Positions 24,561 through 35,250 of a DNA stretch of 64,000 nt are shown in pieces. The first letter of the stretch is position 1. Every line of letters begins with the position of its first letter. The notes below the pieces were generated by a model. The model made no database searches and had not been told where the DNA came from. It saw only the letters and a list, made by a program, of their open reading frames with translations. The stretch is from Culex pipiens pallens (taxonomy: Eukaryota > Arthropoda > Insecta > Diptera > Culicidae). The position numbers were made by a program, and so were the translations under genes. The stretch spans positions 24,382,158 to 24,446,157 of the forward strand of contig NC_068938.1 in the NCBI RefSeq assembly GCF_016801865.2, given 5' to 3'.

Positions 24561-26317
24561 GATTTGGCAGAGGATGAACCTTCTATTTACAGTCCTTGTC
24601 AAAAGTGAAGCTTGATATTAAAATTTTGAAATTACTTTCCTTGGAGAGATCAGAAAATTTCACTACGGATTCATTTTCAACATTAAAAAAAGGACCAAAA
24701 CTTTACGAGACTTACGGTGACACCTAGAGAAATCAATTTTCATCGATTCGAATTCATTCTGAGGCTGCATCTCAGAAACCATATTTTGTCCTATTTTCAA
24801 AGTTCCAGAGAGATGAATGTTGAAAATTTTCTCAGATTTGAAAAAAAAATTTTTTCATCAAAAAAACCAACACACAAGGCATATAATTTCATGCATTTAC
24901 ATACCCACTATGTAAAATGCAAAAAAAAAGAAATTTATGGACAAAATTTCATCAAAAAAATAATAATGAAAAAATCGTGAAAAAAAATTACAAAGTCGTA
25001 AATATTGTTTTTTTTTTATAAGGAATCAACAAAACCATTCTAGATTTTGATAAGAATATTAAAAATTTGATTTAAACTAACTTGTATTCTTCAGGAATTA
25101 ATCAATTTTCAGCTCATTTTTACAAGCATTGAAGCAACTTTAAGTAATCCAAACGATAATCCAAACAACCACACCCTTCTCGATGAAGCTGATGTGGTCC
25201 ATCCCGGGTTCATCTCATCACAGCGAGGAGGAAATGAGAAGTGCGTGTTTATGTTGCCTTTGCACCTCAACCCTGACTGACTGTGTCTGTGCCCGAAAGA
25301 ACCCTCCCACCCCACCACACACACGTGATACGTGCCAACAACGCCCTGGCATGGTAATCACATCCGGACGAGAAGAAACCAACTCACCTCCTTCTCTGTC
25401 TCTCTCTCTCGAAGGGATCAACTTTTATTACCTGGATACACTTTGCACGTGGTCGAAGAAACTCTACCACTAGCACTCCACTTCGTCGCTGTCTCTCCTA
25501 GATGAGGCGATTTTATGATCATGGAGTTTTATTGAATTTAATTATTTACATCCATGAAAATTTGGGGTTCTTTGGAGATGCTACTCAACTTGGAGGGAGA
25601 GGGTTGCTGGGTGGAACTTTTGCAAATTGGTCTACTTTTTGGCTAGTTTGAAGAAAATGATTCAAAAAAATTTCTTAAAGTTTGTTCAAACAAATTATTC
25701 AAGAATCCTCAATTATTGATTTCTCACTTCAAACATTCATAACCTACCTCAATGCAGAATCGTCTCCAAAAACCAATATCGCCTCATCCAGTTTAATTCT
25801 GCATAAAATCTTCAATTTCGTGCCACCATTCCAAAGCTGAGAGAGACGAAAAACCCAGCTCAGATTCCCGATCTGTATGCACTTTATTTCAAAGAGGAGA
25901 GGGTGGCAAACTGATCCTTTCGACATTTGCACCTTGCCCTCATATATTGCATCGCTTTCTACGAGTCGGAGCCTTCATAAATCCCTCGCCCAAAGGTTAA
26001 ACATAGGCAACGAAAAGAAAAAAAAGCTCCATCCATTTCCCCCTCGATCCACCAACCAACCAGCCAGCATCGTCTTTCTCATAAATCAATGAATAGTCCT
26101 TCCGTGTCCTTTCTTTGCATGCATGCTTCCCACTTGCTACTTCTTCGTTTTTGCATTGCGGTACAACTTAATCCGATCCCGCAAGGAATCTTTCTACCAG
26201 TGAATGAAATCGATGTTGTATCCAAACGAATCACTCTTAGTAAGGGGAGGAGTTCAGTGTATGATGAACCGATGAGTTGAGCGATGTGTTCTTGAACATT
26301 AATTGATGAAATTTCAA
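24561..26317. other. unique sequence, no gene recognised
   Basis: The part 25100-26080 is GC-richer with pyrimidine tracts such as a CT-rich run near 25390. Overlapping short frames on both strands lack protein-family features. It may be regulatory or intergenic. Confidence 0.4.
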
Positions 26318-26321
26318 TTAA

Positions 26322-26794
26322 CACTGGAACGCCCAACGCATGTCCAACTTACACGGACGCCCAAGCCTCCCAAAAAAGGTGGAACGGTAACTTCAACTCG
26401 CTGGTTCTCGGTCATTACTCAATCAATCGGGATGATTCTTGTTTCCAGTGATTTGTAAGAATGTCTTGATGATCCTAAAATTTTGCAGAACTTGATTTGA
26501 ACAAATCTGTAATTTCTGCGACCAAAAACATCGTTCCACCTTTTTTTTTAAACAACTGCCTCCGCGGAATTTTAGGCGAATTTTTTTTACACGCGAAAAA
26601 AAAAGTTGGAACGATTTTTTTGATCGCAAAAATTACAGATTTGATCAAATTAAGTTCTGCAAAATTCTAGAATCATCTAGACATCCTAACAAATCACTGG
26701 AAAGAAGAATCATCTTGATTAGTTTGGTTATGCCCGAGAACCATTGAGTTGAAGTTACCGTTCCAACTTTTTTGGAGCCTTGGGCGTTGGAATG
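26322..26794. mobile_element. piggyBac-like palindromic MITE with TTAA target
   Basis: TTAA flanks both sides (26318-26321 and 26795-26798). The inverted ends are CACTGGAACGCCCAA on the left and CATTCCAACGCCCAA on the right, reverse-complemented. Long internal arms also pair, for instance GAACAAATCTGTAATTTCTG with its complement near 26625. TTAA targeting is characteristic of piggyBac elements. There is no transposase. Confidence 0.75.
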
Positions 26795-27370
26795 TTAATA
26801 AATAATAATTTTGAAAATAATTTAAAAAAATCGTGAGCTCGATTTTCAAAAAGGATAAAACAGTGAAAGTATTTCATTCTTATATCGAAAGAAAAACGTT
26901 TAAAAACTGAAGTAGTGATATGACCACTCTTGATGAAATAAATCAGATAAAATAAGTTTTTGAATTCAATTCCCATTTTCTATTATGCAATGGATAAAGT
27001 GATACTTTTGGAATTTTGAAAAGCTGTTATTTTGTTTTCCAAAATGGCTCGACATGGCATTCAATTTTCCGTCCCAAAAAAACAAATTTCCGTTAGTTCA
27101 AGAAATTCAAGCATAGATTTTCTTATTTTGTCTATCAAAGTTTGGAAAAATGTATATTAAAAAATAAAAAAAATATTTTTTAATTTGATTCAATTCAACT
27201 TACTGTTAATAATCAGCATGCCTAAAAATGTAATATCGAGGATCATTTCAAATAATAATATGTTTTTAAGCATTTAAAACTTAGTATTCAATCTTCCTTA
27301 CGTTACTACGAATCAAAATAAACTATAAAACTTAAGATAAGCTCTTGAAAAAAAAAAAATATTGGTGATA

Positions 27371-27971
27371 TGACCGATTCTTAGCGAAGCTACACAAAAA
27401 CGTCACATTTTTCAATTTCAATGTGATTTTTTATATGAAAAATTTAATTTTTATTATGATTCAATAATTTCAATGTGCTTTAAATGCGTTTTCTTACCTT
27501 AAAAGCCAAAAATATTGACCAAATATGGTCTGGAAACCATTGAATGGGAGAGGAGTTTTTTCATAAATCTGCTCCTTTCGTTGTCCCGTCACGAAAAGAA
27601 ATGGCTGGCAAATACTCAAATTTCAACAAATTCGTTCAGTTCAAGGAGCAAAAGATTTGTTTTTTTAATTTGTGATAATGTGTAGAAGAGCAAAAGTTTT
27701 TAAAAATCGAACTGGCAAAACTGTAGCGATTTTTGTAGTGTGCCTTTTAAAATTCCAGTTCTACGATGTTGTCCCGTCACGCTACGTTTTTATTTCAGGG
27801 GAAGCACAGGTACTATATGGTTCATTCTGCATGATCTTTCTTCGTAGGAAAATCAATTATCTTTCAAAAAATGTAATAACATTGGGGGGTTTCTTCATTT
27901 ATTTTGCCACTATAGCCAAAACGCTGAAAAAAACTTGAGATTTTTTTGAAAAGGAGTCGAAGAATCGGTCA
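27371..27971. mobile_element. TIR element with TGACCGATTCTT ends
   Basis: TATGACCGATTCTT at 27370-27383 and AAGAATCGGTCATA at 27960-27973 form a perfect 14-bp inverted pair. A TA at the boundary could be the target duplication. The interior carries two CCCGTCACG motifs and no gene. Confidence 0.55.
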
Positions 27972-28170
27972 TATATCATTTAAAAAAGGAGTACTAATCC
28001 CTTTACACCAAGAATATGTTATGATTGTGTTGTATTAAATAACCTGATCAAATTGGATGAAAAAAGATGAATTTACACTTTTCATCGAAGTTATTAATTA
28101 TATTGGACACCATTTAAAAAAAACCATACCAGAATTGAAATCATTGACAAAACGATAAACCATCCACTTT

Positions 28171-28310
28171 TTTTCATAAAATTATTTTTATTAGGTCCTT
28201 TTCGGTGCTGGGACCTGGTTAGGACCGAGTCGGCATATGTAATTACATTTGACTTAAAGCTAAGAAAAATTACAGAGGATTTTGTGTGTAAATGTTAGCG
28301 GGAGGGGAGC
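28171..28310 (-). mobile_element. 5'-truncated non-LTR retrotransposon end, 18-bp TSD
   Basis: It is flanked by CGATAAACCATCCACTTT at 28153-28170 and 28311-28328. On the minus strand it ends CCTAATAAAAATAATTTTAT, an A-rich tail with a poly-A signal. A short 5'-truncated insert with a long TSD is the usual product of target-primed reverse transcription. Confidence 0.7.
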
Positions 28311-28513
28311 CGATAAACCATCCACTTTAACGACCCACAGGTCTTTTTGTGGTCTCTATTGCAAGTTTCTGCTTGAACTAAGGAGTCCAAATGCTTGAAT
28401 GGGGAGAGCACCCAAACCTCTTTCTACTCCAAGGAACCTTCCACCCCAGGGTTCGAACTAACGACCTATGGATTACGAGTCCAACCGCCACCACCGATTC
28501 CATCGGAGTAGGC
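28311..28513 (-). mobile_element. tRNA-derived SINE, minus strand, split by a retroposon
   Basis: The minus-strand head carries a box B (AGTTCGAACCC) and a tRNA-like anticodon arm (TTGGACTCGTAATCCAT). The body runs to lower coordinates and is interrupted by the insertion at 28171-28310. It is not a functional tRNA gene, because the acceptor stem does not close. Confidence 0.65.
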
Positions 28514-28750
28514 TAATGCTTAATCATAAAAAATCATCAAAAAACTATTGCGTATTATATGAAAGTTCTGATAAAATTCAAAACATATGATTTCGTAAAG
28601 ATAAGAAATTTCAGAAATGTTTGATATTTTGACATTAAAAATTGGATCAATAATACCCAGACTAAGTGATTTTCCATGCTCAAAAATTGAAATTTTCATC
28701 GGGGCCCAAATTCCTAAACATAAAATTTCACAAACCGTGAAAAATGTTAA

Positions 28751-29618
28751 GGCCGTTGCAAATATTTATCAAAGTTAATGTAGCGCCCCCCCTTACTCCC
28801 CTCAAAATTTGTCTGAAAACCCGAGCAGACGGAAATAACTTGGGAATAACATTTTTTGTTATTTGAAAATACTAGACCAATAACAGTTTATGTTATTTAT
28901 AACAGGATTTGTTATTCGTCGTTATGATTTTTTTGTTATTGGATTGTTATTGTAATAACAGACTAATAACATTTTTAGTTATTCTTCGAACAAATCTTTG
29001 TTATTATTTTTTGTTATTTTAACAACTAATCCGATCATCCTAATAACAGTTGGAGTTATTCTTCCATAACAAAAAATGTTATTACAAAGTTGTTTTGGCT
29101 TTCAACCAATATCAGACCAATAACAATTTTTTTTATGATAACATAAACTGTTATTAGGCTCATATGCAAAAATGGATTTTTCAAGAAGATTCCATAACAC
29201 TTTTTGTTATTTTAACAGTATTTGTTATTGAAATGGCATGAATTTTGTTATTACCGTCTGCCCGGGAAGTCAAGGGGCAAAAAATTTTTTTTTCAAAAAA
29301 TTTAAAATTTAAATGATAATAAAAGTTAAATCAACTGAAAACAATCTAAAATGCATTTTTCTGCATTGATTTCATCATATTTAGCAAGTTAGGCCGGATT
29401 AAACATATTTTGAATTTTTATGAAATTCCAAAGCACGTCACCGCAAAAACTTTTTTTTTTCGCAAGAAATAAAATAAACTAATGATTGCAAAACAACTGA
29501 ACAAGTGTATAATGCATTTTAAAGCACTTTTTTCATTCAAATGTTGAAACCATGGCTCATAAATTAAATTTTTAATTTTTTTTAATAAACATAACTTCAA
29601 AAAGTATTTGCAACGGCC
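28751..29618. mobile_element. MITE with GGCCGTTGCAAATA ends, hosting a second MITE
   Basis: GGCCGTTGCAAATATTT at 28751 and AAGTATTTGCAACGGCC ending at 29618 are inverted, both bordered by TAA. A TA target duplication is likely. The insert at 28820-29266 lies near its left end. Confidence 0.7.
28820..29266. mobile_element. nested MITE with CCCGRGCAGACGG ends and GTTATT-rich interior
   Basis: The ends CCCGAGCAGACGGAAATAAC and, from the right, CCCGGGCAGACGGTAATAAC differ at two positions. The interior is almost entirely built of AATAACA and TGTTATT words in both directions, so it can fold on itself in many registers. No clear target duplication was found. Confidence 0.75.
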
Positions 29619-30084
29619 TAAATTACTTGAAAAATTTCATGTTAAAATTACATCAAATGCTTTTTGTACTTAACATTATCCACCGAAAACCAAACCAAAG
29701 CTAAAAATTTAGAGTAAAGGCACTTTTAAAGTTGATTGGATTCGAAATCAAAACGAGATTCAACAGTCTTGTTCTGTCAAAATAAAAGATTTTTTGATGA
29801 ATGATTTTTTGATTTTTCATCAACATTTTGACAATTGAGCTTAATTCTTTTTTCTATTCTGATTTAGAAAAATCAAGATTCAAAAATATAATCTTAAACA
29901 AAGCTCCAAAATGTAAAACAAATGAAATTTTAGGCAAGAAATATTTTAATAAGTCGTTGAATTTCTGCATACTTGACTATTAATATTACGCAAAAAACCT
30001 ACTTTCCCGGAGATCATCAAACTTCGTGAAAATGTCAAGACAAATTTGAAGCCCATTTTTTAAGGATCATATATAGAATCATGA

Positions 30085-30400
30085 CCGAGCCACGTAGCCC
30101 AGTGGTAACGCTTCCGCCTCGTAAGCGGTAGATCGGGGTTCAAATCCCGGCTCGGACCAACACATCAGGTGATCTTTTCCCTTCTGGATTCGATTGCTTA
30201 GTAAAGGGAAGGTAGTGTATCGTCACAAACTGGACCTTATCACGACACCTTAGGGAGGCGACCTATGGAATGTCAACATTAACCTTAACATGTTAACATT
30301 AAGTTGAGAATGTAATTGCCACTGAATCCGCTTTGAAAATGCCGGCCCCGATACTCTTCAAGGGTGTTCCCCTCAGGAACTGGGAAAGATTTACTTTATT
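30085..30400 (+). mobile_element. complete tRNA-derived SINE with 15-bp TSD
   Basis: The TSD TATATAGAATCATGA flanks it at 30070-30084 and 30401-30415. The head has a perfect box A (TAGCCCAGTGG) and box B (GGTTCAAATCC), with an anticodon-like loop CTCGTAA on a CCGC/GCGG stem. It ends with the tail TTTACTTTATT. The acceptor and T stems have mismatches, so it is a retroposon rather than a working tRNA gene. Internal Pol III transcription is expected, with transposition depending on a partner LINE. Confidence 0.88.
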
Positions 30401-30946
30401 TATATAGAATCATGAAGCATAATTCATTCCATCTGGAATAAACCAAAATTAAGTCTTTTAATTTCTTTTAGAATTCTACCATAAACAAAAATGGTAGTCA
30501 ATTGTTATAACTTGGACTGAAAACATGATTTAATTTAGAAAGTTTTCTAAATTGAATTATTCTTACAAACTTCACATAGATATTCATAGAGTTATATTTG
30601 TAAATGAGCAACAATTTATTAAGGTTATTTTTACGTTTGATTCTTCTTATCAATATCATCAAAAAGTTGTTAAATGGCTTTGAGGATGAAAAAATTGATA
30701 CATGTTGTTAAATATTTTTCAGCATTTATTGTAAATTTTCATGGGATTTTACGAAAATTTCCAAGTTTCATGTTGACTGCGAATTCGTTGTCATTATTTT
30801 CAAGGCCTCATCTCAGCATGTAAAGCTCACATTTTTTTTGTTCCCATTTTTTTTCTGAAAGCAACTTGACTATTGACTATTATTCTTTTTAAAGAATCTT
30901 TTTCAAGATACGAATTTTTGAATATTTTCAAAGCACAAAAGAGACA

Positions 30947-31161
30947 TGTTTTGGTGGACCTTGGACTGGTCCGACGACGCAGAACCGAGGAGAAAGAAAA
31001 AGACACGCCGGATAATCTAAAACTAAGCTCGCTTTATTTCCGTCCGATCTGTTGGTGTGTTTGTTCGCGACTTAACTGCTGTCACGGCGCACGCCGGGAA
31101 CTGTCAAATGCACAGGGGTGTGCATTGCCAGTTGGGGGAATAGGGATGGTCAACCGGAACA
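30947..31161 (-). repeat. 3' LTR of the element
   Basis: A 215-bp direct repeat identical to 32468-32682. The gag-derived reading frame runs into it and stops at 31104. Confidence 0.93.
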
Positions 31162-32423
31162 TACTCCCCCGCCTTGAGGCACGAGTGCCTCAACCCAATG
31201 TCCGCACGCAGACCCTTCAAAACTTTCGCACGTGATTCGCCTCTGCTCTCCGCAGTGTCGCCATCCGGTCGATCCCTGTCGTTTCCGATTACTCCTTCAT
31301 CATCGTAGCTTATCTGACTCCGCGGTTCGCCTACCTGAACCTCCTTCACGCTTCGACTCCAAATCTCGCTTGTTGGGCTGTGCATTAGTTGCCACTTGTT
31401 CTGCCGCCTCAGCGGGATGTGAATCGCGGCAGGTTCTCTGATGGATGTGATCCGCTTCGACAAGGAGAGACAGGTGTGTATCGGATTTACACCGACCTGC
31501 CGCTTCGCCTTCTTTGCTTGTAGCTCAGCTTCCCGAATCCCGGCAGGAACGCGGTTCCGGTCCATCGCGTCGACCGACCTGTGCCGGCGGAGAAGTTTTC
31601 CTGCCGCAAACGTTACCTCCACGTCCGTTGCTATCCCGTTTGTGTTCGTTGGTTCCTGGCTATCCGTGTTGTTGGTCACTGTTGCAGTTGACTTCGAATC
31701 GTCGACCGGAAGTCGCACGATGAAGCGTCCATCCTTGTCCCGTGTGAGCACTGTGGCTGTCTGACCAGAAGGAGTAAGCTGCTGCGGCTTCGGAACCTCC
31801 TCCTGATCCCCAAAAGTGAGCAATGATGCTTCAAAATCCAAATCGTCGTGAATCCGCGCTTGGGGAAGATTGCCATCGATTCCCCGAAGCGTCTCCGCTG
31901 GCACTTCCGCACCATTTCCGTTTCCGGGTTGAGCTTCCGGTTTGTTGTTGTTGTAGGCCGGTTCCTCCTTGGCGTCCCCCGATGACAGCAACCGCTCAGC
32001 TTGGTCGAGCATTTCCTCCAAATCCGGCCCTAGCTGATCCTTCATCGTGGCGCGTTGTGTCTCGAGAAACAACTGCATCGCATCTCGGATGTCGCGTTCG
32101 TTGTCAATGGGTTTGTTTCCGTCTGTCCGGAAACCCGATTTTGCCGGTTTGTTGGCCGTAACGTATTTCTCAAGGATGTTCATCGCACTGTAGTAGGACT
32201 CGTTGAACTCCTCCCGATAGTCGTGCAGCGCTTCCGGGTTCTCCTCCTCCTCCTCGATGGCCGTCTGCGTTCGCCGGAAGTCTCCAGCAAGCTCCCGGAG
32301 AAGGTTGAGCCGATCCTGGGCCTCGCCAACGGTCGCTTTCCGCCCGGCCAGGTTCTCAGCTGCCGCCAACTCCCCTCTCACTCGCACCAGGTTTGCGTTC
32401 CGAATTTGGACCAGTTTTTCCAT
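31104..32423 (-). CDS. gag-like protein of the LTR element, pol deleted
   Basis: The frame is open from the LTR border at 32468. The first Met with a sensible context, MEKLVQIRNANLV, begins at 32423 and gives 439 residues; starting at 32468 gives 454. The first 100 residues are charged and helical with heptad-like leucines (VRGELAAAENLAG, LNLLRELAGDFRR), then an EEEEE patch, resembling the N-terminal gag region of BEL/Pao elements. The middle is low-complexity (NNNKPEAQPGNGNGAE). The last third is basic and ends inside the 3' LTR. No zinc knuckle, protease, RT or integrase motif is present, so the frame probably joins the gag start to a remnant downstream of a large deletion. BEL/Pao membership is an inference from overall appearance. 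Confidence 0.7.
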   Translation of the reverse strand: MEKLVQIRNANLVRVRGELAAAENLAGRKATVGEAQDRLNLLRELAGDFRRTQTAIEEEEENPEALHDYREEFNESYYSAMNILEKYVTANKPAKSGFRTDGNKPIDNERDIRDAMQLFLETQRATMKDQLGPDLEEMLDQAERLLSSGDAKEEPAYNNNKPEAQPGNGNGAEVPAETLRGIDGNLPQARIHDDLDFEASLLTFGDQEEVPKPQQLTPSGQTATVLTRDKDGRFIVRLPVDDSKSTATVTNNTDSQEPTNTNGIATDVEVTFAAGKLLRRHRSVDAMDRNRVPAGIREAELQAKKAKRQVGVNPIHTCLSLSKRITSIREPAAIHIPLRRQNKWQLMHSPTSEIWSRSVKEVQVGEPRSQISYDDEGVIGNDRDRPDGDTAESRGESRAKVLKGLRADIGLRHSCLKAGEYVPVDHPYSPNWQCTPLCI

Positions 32424-32467
32424 GTCCACCGATTCGCGAGAAAAACTATCCGGACTCCGAAGGACCA

Positions 32468-32682
32468 TGTTTTGGTGGACCTTGGACTGGTCCGACGACG
32501 CAGAACCGAGGAGAAAGAAAAAGACACGCCGGATAATCTAAAACTAAGCTCGCTTTATTTCCGTCCGATCTGTTGGTGTGTTTGTTCGCGACTTAACTGC
32601 TGTCACGGCGCACGCCGGGAACTGTCAAATGCACAGGGGTGTGCATTGCCAGTTGGGGGAATAGGGATGGTCAACCGGAACA
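32468..32682 (-). repeat. 5' LTR of the element
   Basis: A 215-bp direct repeat identical to 30947-31161; on the minus strand it is upstream of the coding frame. It is followed outside by the second TSD copy, AGACA, at 32683-32687. Confidence 0.93.
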
Positions 32683-32687
32683 AGACA

Positions 32688-34100
32688 GTTCCCAAACTTT
32701 TATGGATACTTGTATGGAGAAACCAATTAAGACTTAAGAAATCAAAATGTTATAATTTTTTGGAAATTATTTAACAATTAATCCTGAATTTAAGGTAAAT
32801 TTAAATAACTTGTGTTTGCAAGACATCAGCTCTGACTAAGGAATATTAAATATTGAATAAGTGAAAAAATGTGAAAGATTCGTGAAAAACGCCCAACGTG
32901 CAACGTTTTTTGGAAAGATACCCTGGAGTTGATCAAAAAGACTTTCAAAACAGTCCCAGAATTGCTCAAAATTTACACTTTTTGTAAGATATGCCCGGTT
33001 GATATTCTTATTTATAATATTTAGTCTGCTACTCAGCTCAGAGCAAGGTTTAGTACCGCTGATTTAAAATATTTATTTGAAAATTGTCTAAATAAATAAT
33101 TATATATCATTTAATATAATTGAGATAGTAAATCTTAACCACTAAAAAGTTTTCAAGCAATCAACAAACCCCATAATTGAACCACCTACCCTGTTACGAT
33201 CTAAAGTGATGAGCGATGAATGGAGTTGCACACGAGATGATAACGAAAGCTCGAGGACGAAAATAAGAACGAGGAGATATGCTTTTATGGGCGGGGAAGG
33301 GGCAGATGTGGATGTGCGTCTTGAATTGGCATCATTTGCATGTACGGCGAGAGATGGAAGATGTCACGAGGATTTGGTGGATGGATACTTGTAGCGGCTT
33401 TTGAAAGAAACTGGAATTGTACGGGTTTTAGGACCTCGCGCTGGATAAAAAGTGCACGCGAGCGAACACGTTTTAATGATGCTTTAAATTTTGATTGACA
33501 AAGTTTGCTCGGCGTTCCACGGCTTTTGCCGCAAATTGTACGAAATTGTAACGTCAAATAAACCGTTTATGCATCATTGAATCCTGGATCCAGGATCGTA
33601 TTACCTCGTTCTCGTCAGGATCAAATTGAGAAAAAAAAAGTCAAAGTAGTTATGTCACAGACATAACCGGAATGGCGTAGACTACGTAAAGTTTTGATAT
33701 GTGGACAGAGTTTTCCATTTCTTAATTTTGATGAATTAGCTAGACACTTGAAATACATTAACGGAATAAGATTGTGAATGCGAGATGGACCCCCCGACAC
33801 CTAGTACATTCAATTGGACCGTGTACGTACCGGTTGTTGAAACGGAATTTTTATACGATTCGAATTGAATTCCGATAAAGTTGACTATTACTAGAAAGAG
33901 ATGGCAAATCTAATGCGAACAAAACCGCAGCTACCATGTAAACATACTTTGAATGTGTTGATAAATCTTTGACTAGACAACATCGAATTAAGAAAGGAAA
34001 GAAAAGAACGAAAAACGATTTTTTCGCGAACCGAATGAATGTTTGGTAGCAGAATGAGGGGGAGGGAGAGGGGTTGGGGGCGAGAGCAGCCTCAGAAAGC
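32688..34100. other. no gene seen
   Basis: AT-rich to about 33180, then mixed composition with overlapping frames of 62 codons (plus) and 90 codons (minus) at 33206-33557. These show no family motifs or splice context. Confidence 0.4.
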
Positions 34101-35250
34101 TGTGCATTCCGTCGCCCCCGAAGATCAAAATTTGTTCCTGAAATTTTAATTCAAATTAGTTCGCTGCCTCGTCCCTGGTGGGACGAGGGCAACTCTTTCA
34201 ACGCTTTAGAATTGGATGAGACGTAAATCTTTCAGAAGCGCTCGCCGCAAATGCGACGAGCTAGTTGGATGTCCTGATTGTTTCACAACCAAAGCTTGAC
34301 CCACGAGAGGCTTTTCGGCGGAAGGCAGCAGGCGCGCGCCTCATCTTGTTGATGCCTCGTCCCGGATGGGACGACGGATGGGGATTGAGGCACCTCCGAA
34401 CCACAGCAACCACGAAAGATCCAAACGGTCCGGCCATCGAGAGGCAACTGGCTGAAGGTGACGACGAGAAGGCGATGCGCACTTCATTTCCAGTTCTGGT
34501 CCCTCTCTCCTGCTGCTGCTGCTCTGGTCTCTCTCCTGCTGCTGCTGCTCTGGGCCGAGCTTTCCTGCTGCTGCTGCCAGTCCGACGTCTGAGACGTGAA
34601 TGATGGAATGGGCTCTGGCGCGCGTTCTTATGTATGATTTAGGCCCGCTACTTCCCCTCCTTTTTCGCGACCGACACTCGGTCGCGTTGCTCGGATGATT
34701 TTCCCCTCAAAATAGGTACTTGACATTCCCGTCCGTGAGTGGGAAGCGCTCATTTTGCTTGCAAAATCTCTGCATTTTGAAAACATTTTAAAACATTCAA
34801 TTGTTTCAATAGTTAAACTATTTTGTCAACAATGAAAGTTTTATAGCAAATTGCTGAATAATTTTCGAATCGAATGGCACATAAATCGTGTCGATTCGAT
34901 TAGAGGGAAGGAAGATATAAGCGTTTGACGGATGACGCAGTTAACCAGGGCCTTCGGCCCGGGTTTTTTGGAATGACACCCCAGTACCTTCGACAAAGAC
35001 GTAAGTCTACGTCAAAAAAAACGAGAATATATAAATCGATGTCAATTTGTCTGATTTATGTGATATGTAGAAGTTCGTGGAATGAGTGACGGGGGAGGTG
35101 GGTGGGCTGTTGGTATCGAATTATTACGCTGTTTTTCGTCGTTCTGCAGCGGAATCCGGCTGGCATAAGTGAACATGAAATTTTATTGGTCGATTGACAT
35201 GTGGCTTCATTCAGAAACAATAAACTGCTGCCCGTTTCGGCGGCAGTTGA
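34101..35250. other. GC-rich island with several strong hairpins
   Basis: Perfect or near-perfect stem-loops occur at 34167-34188 (CCTCGTCCC stem), 34355-34377 (same stem, one bulge), 34666-34686 (CGCGACCGA stem, 3-nt loop), 34948-34960 (GGGCC stem followed by TTTTTT) and 35223-35248 (10-bp stem). A CTG-rich tract lies at 34508-34583. No convincing protein frame exists; the 112-codon frame at 34265 is dominated by the CTG repeat. The function is unknown. Confidence 0.5.

Larger units (their letters stand above)
30947..32682 (-). mobile_element. gag-only LTR retrotransposon (BEL/Pao-like), minus strand
   Basis: Two 215-bp LTRs (30947-31161 and 32468-32682) appear identical base for base, begin TGTT and end AACA, and are flanked by the 5-bp TSD AGACA. 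On the minus strand a primer-binding site (TGGTCCTTCGGAGTCCGG) directly follows the 5' LTR, and a purine tract (GGCGGGGGAGTA) directly precedes the 3' LTR. Only about 1.3 kb lies between the LTRs, so reverse transcriptase, integrase and protease are absent. Identical LTRs point to a recent insertion that must have been driven by an autonomous relative. Confidence 0.93.

Noticed and set aside
30085..30160. Functional tRNA-Thr gene
   Set aside because: Boxes are good, but the T and acceptor stems have mismatches and the unit is part of a 316-bp retroposon with a tail and TSD.
31823..32774. Plus-strand frames of 112-239 codons across the LTR element
   Set aside because: Antisense to the gag-like frame and running through the LTR; the primer-binding site and purine tract fix the minus orientation.
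34265..34603. 112-codon plus-strand frame with Cys/Ala runs
   Set aside because: Its second half is a translated CTG repeat and its first half contains hairpin sequence; no family resemblance.
34948..34975. Bacterial rho-independent terminator (GGGCC hairpin then T6)
   Set aside because: All other evidence says insect genome; no upstream transcription unit was recognised, so it is only noted as a hairpin.
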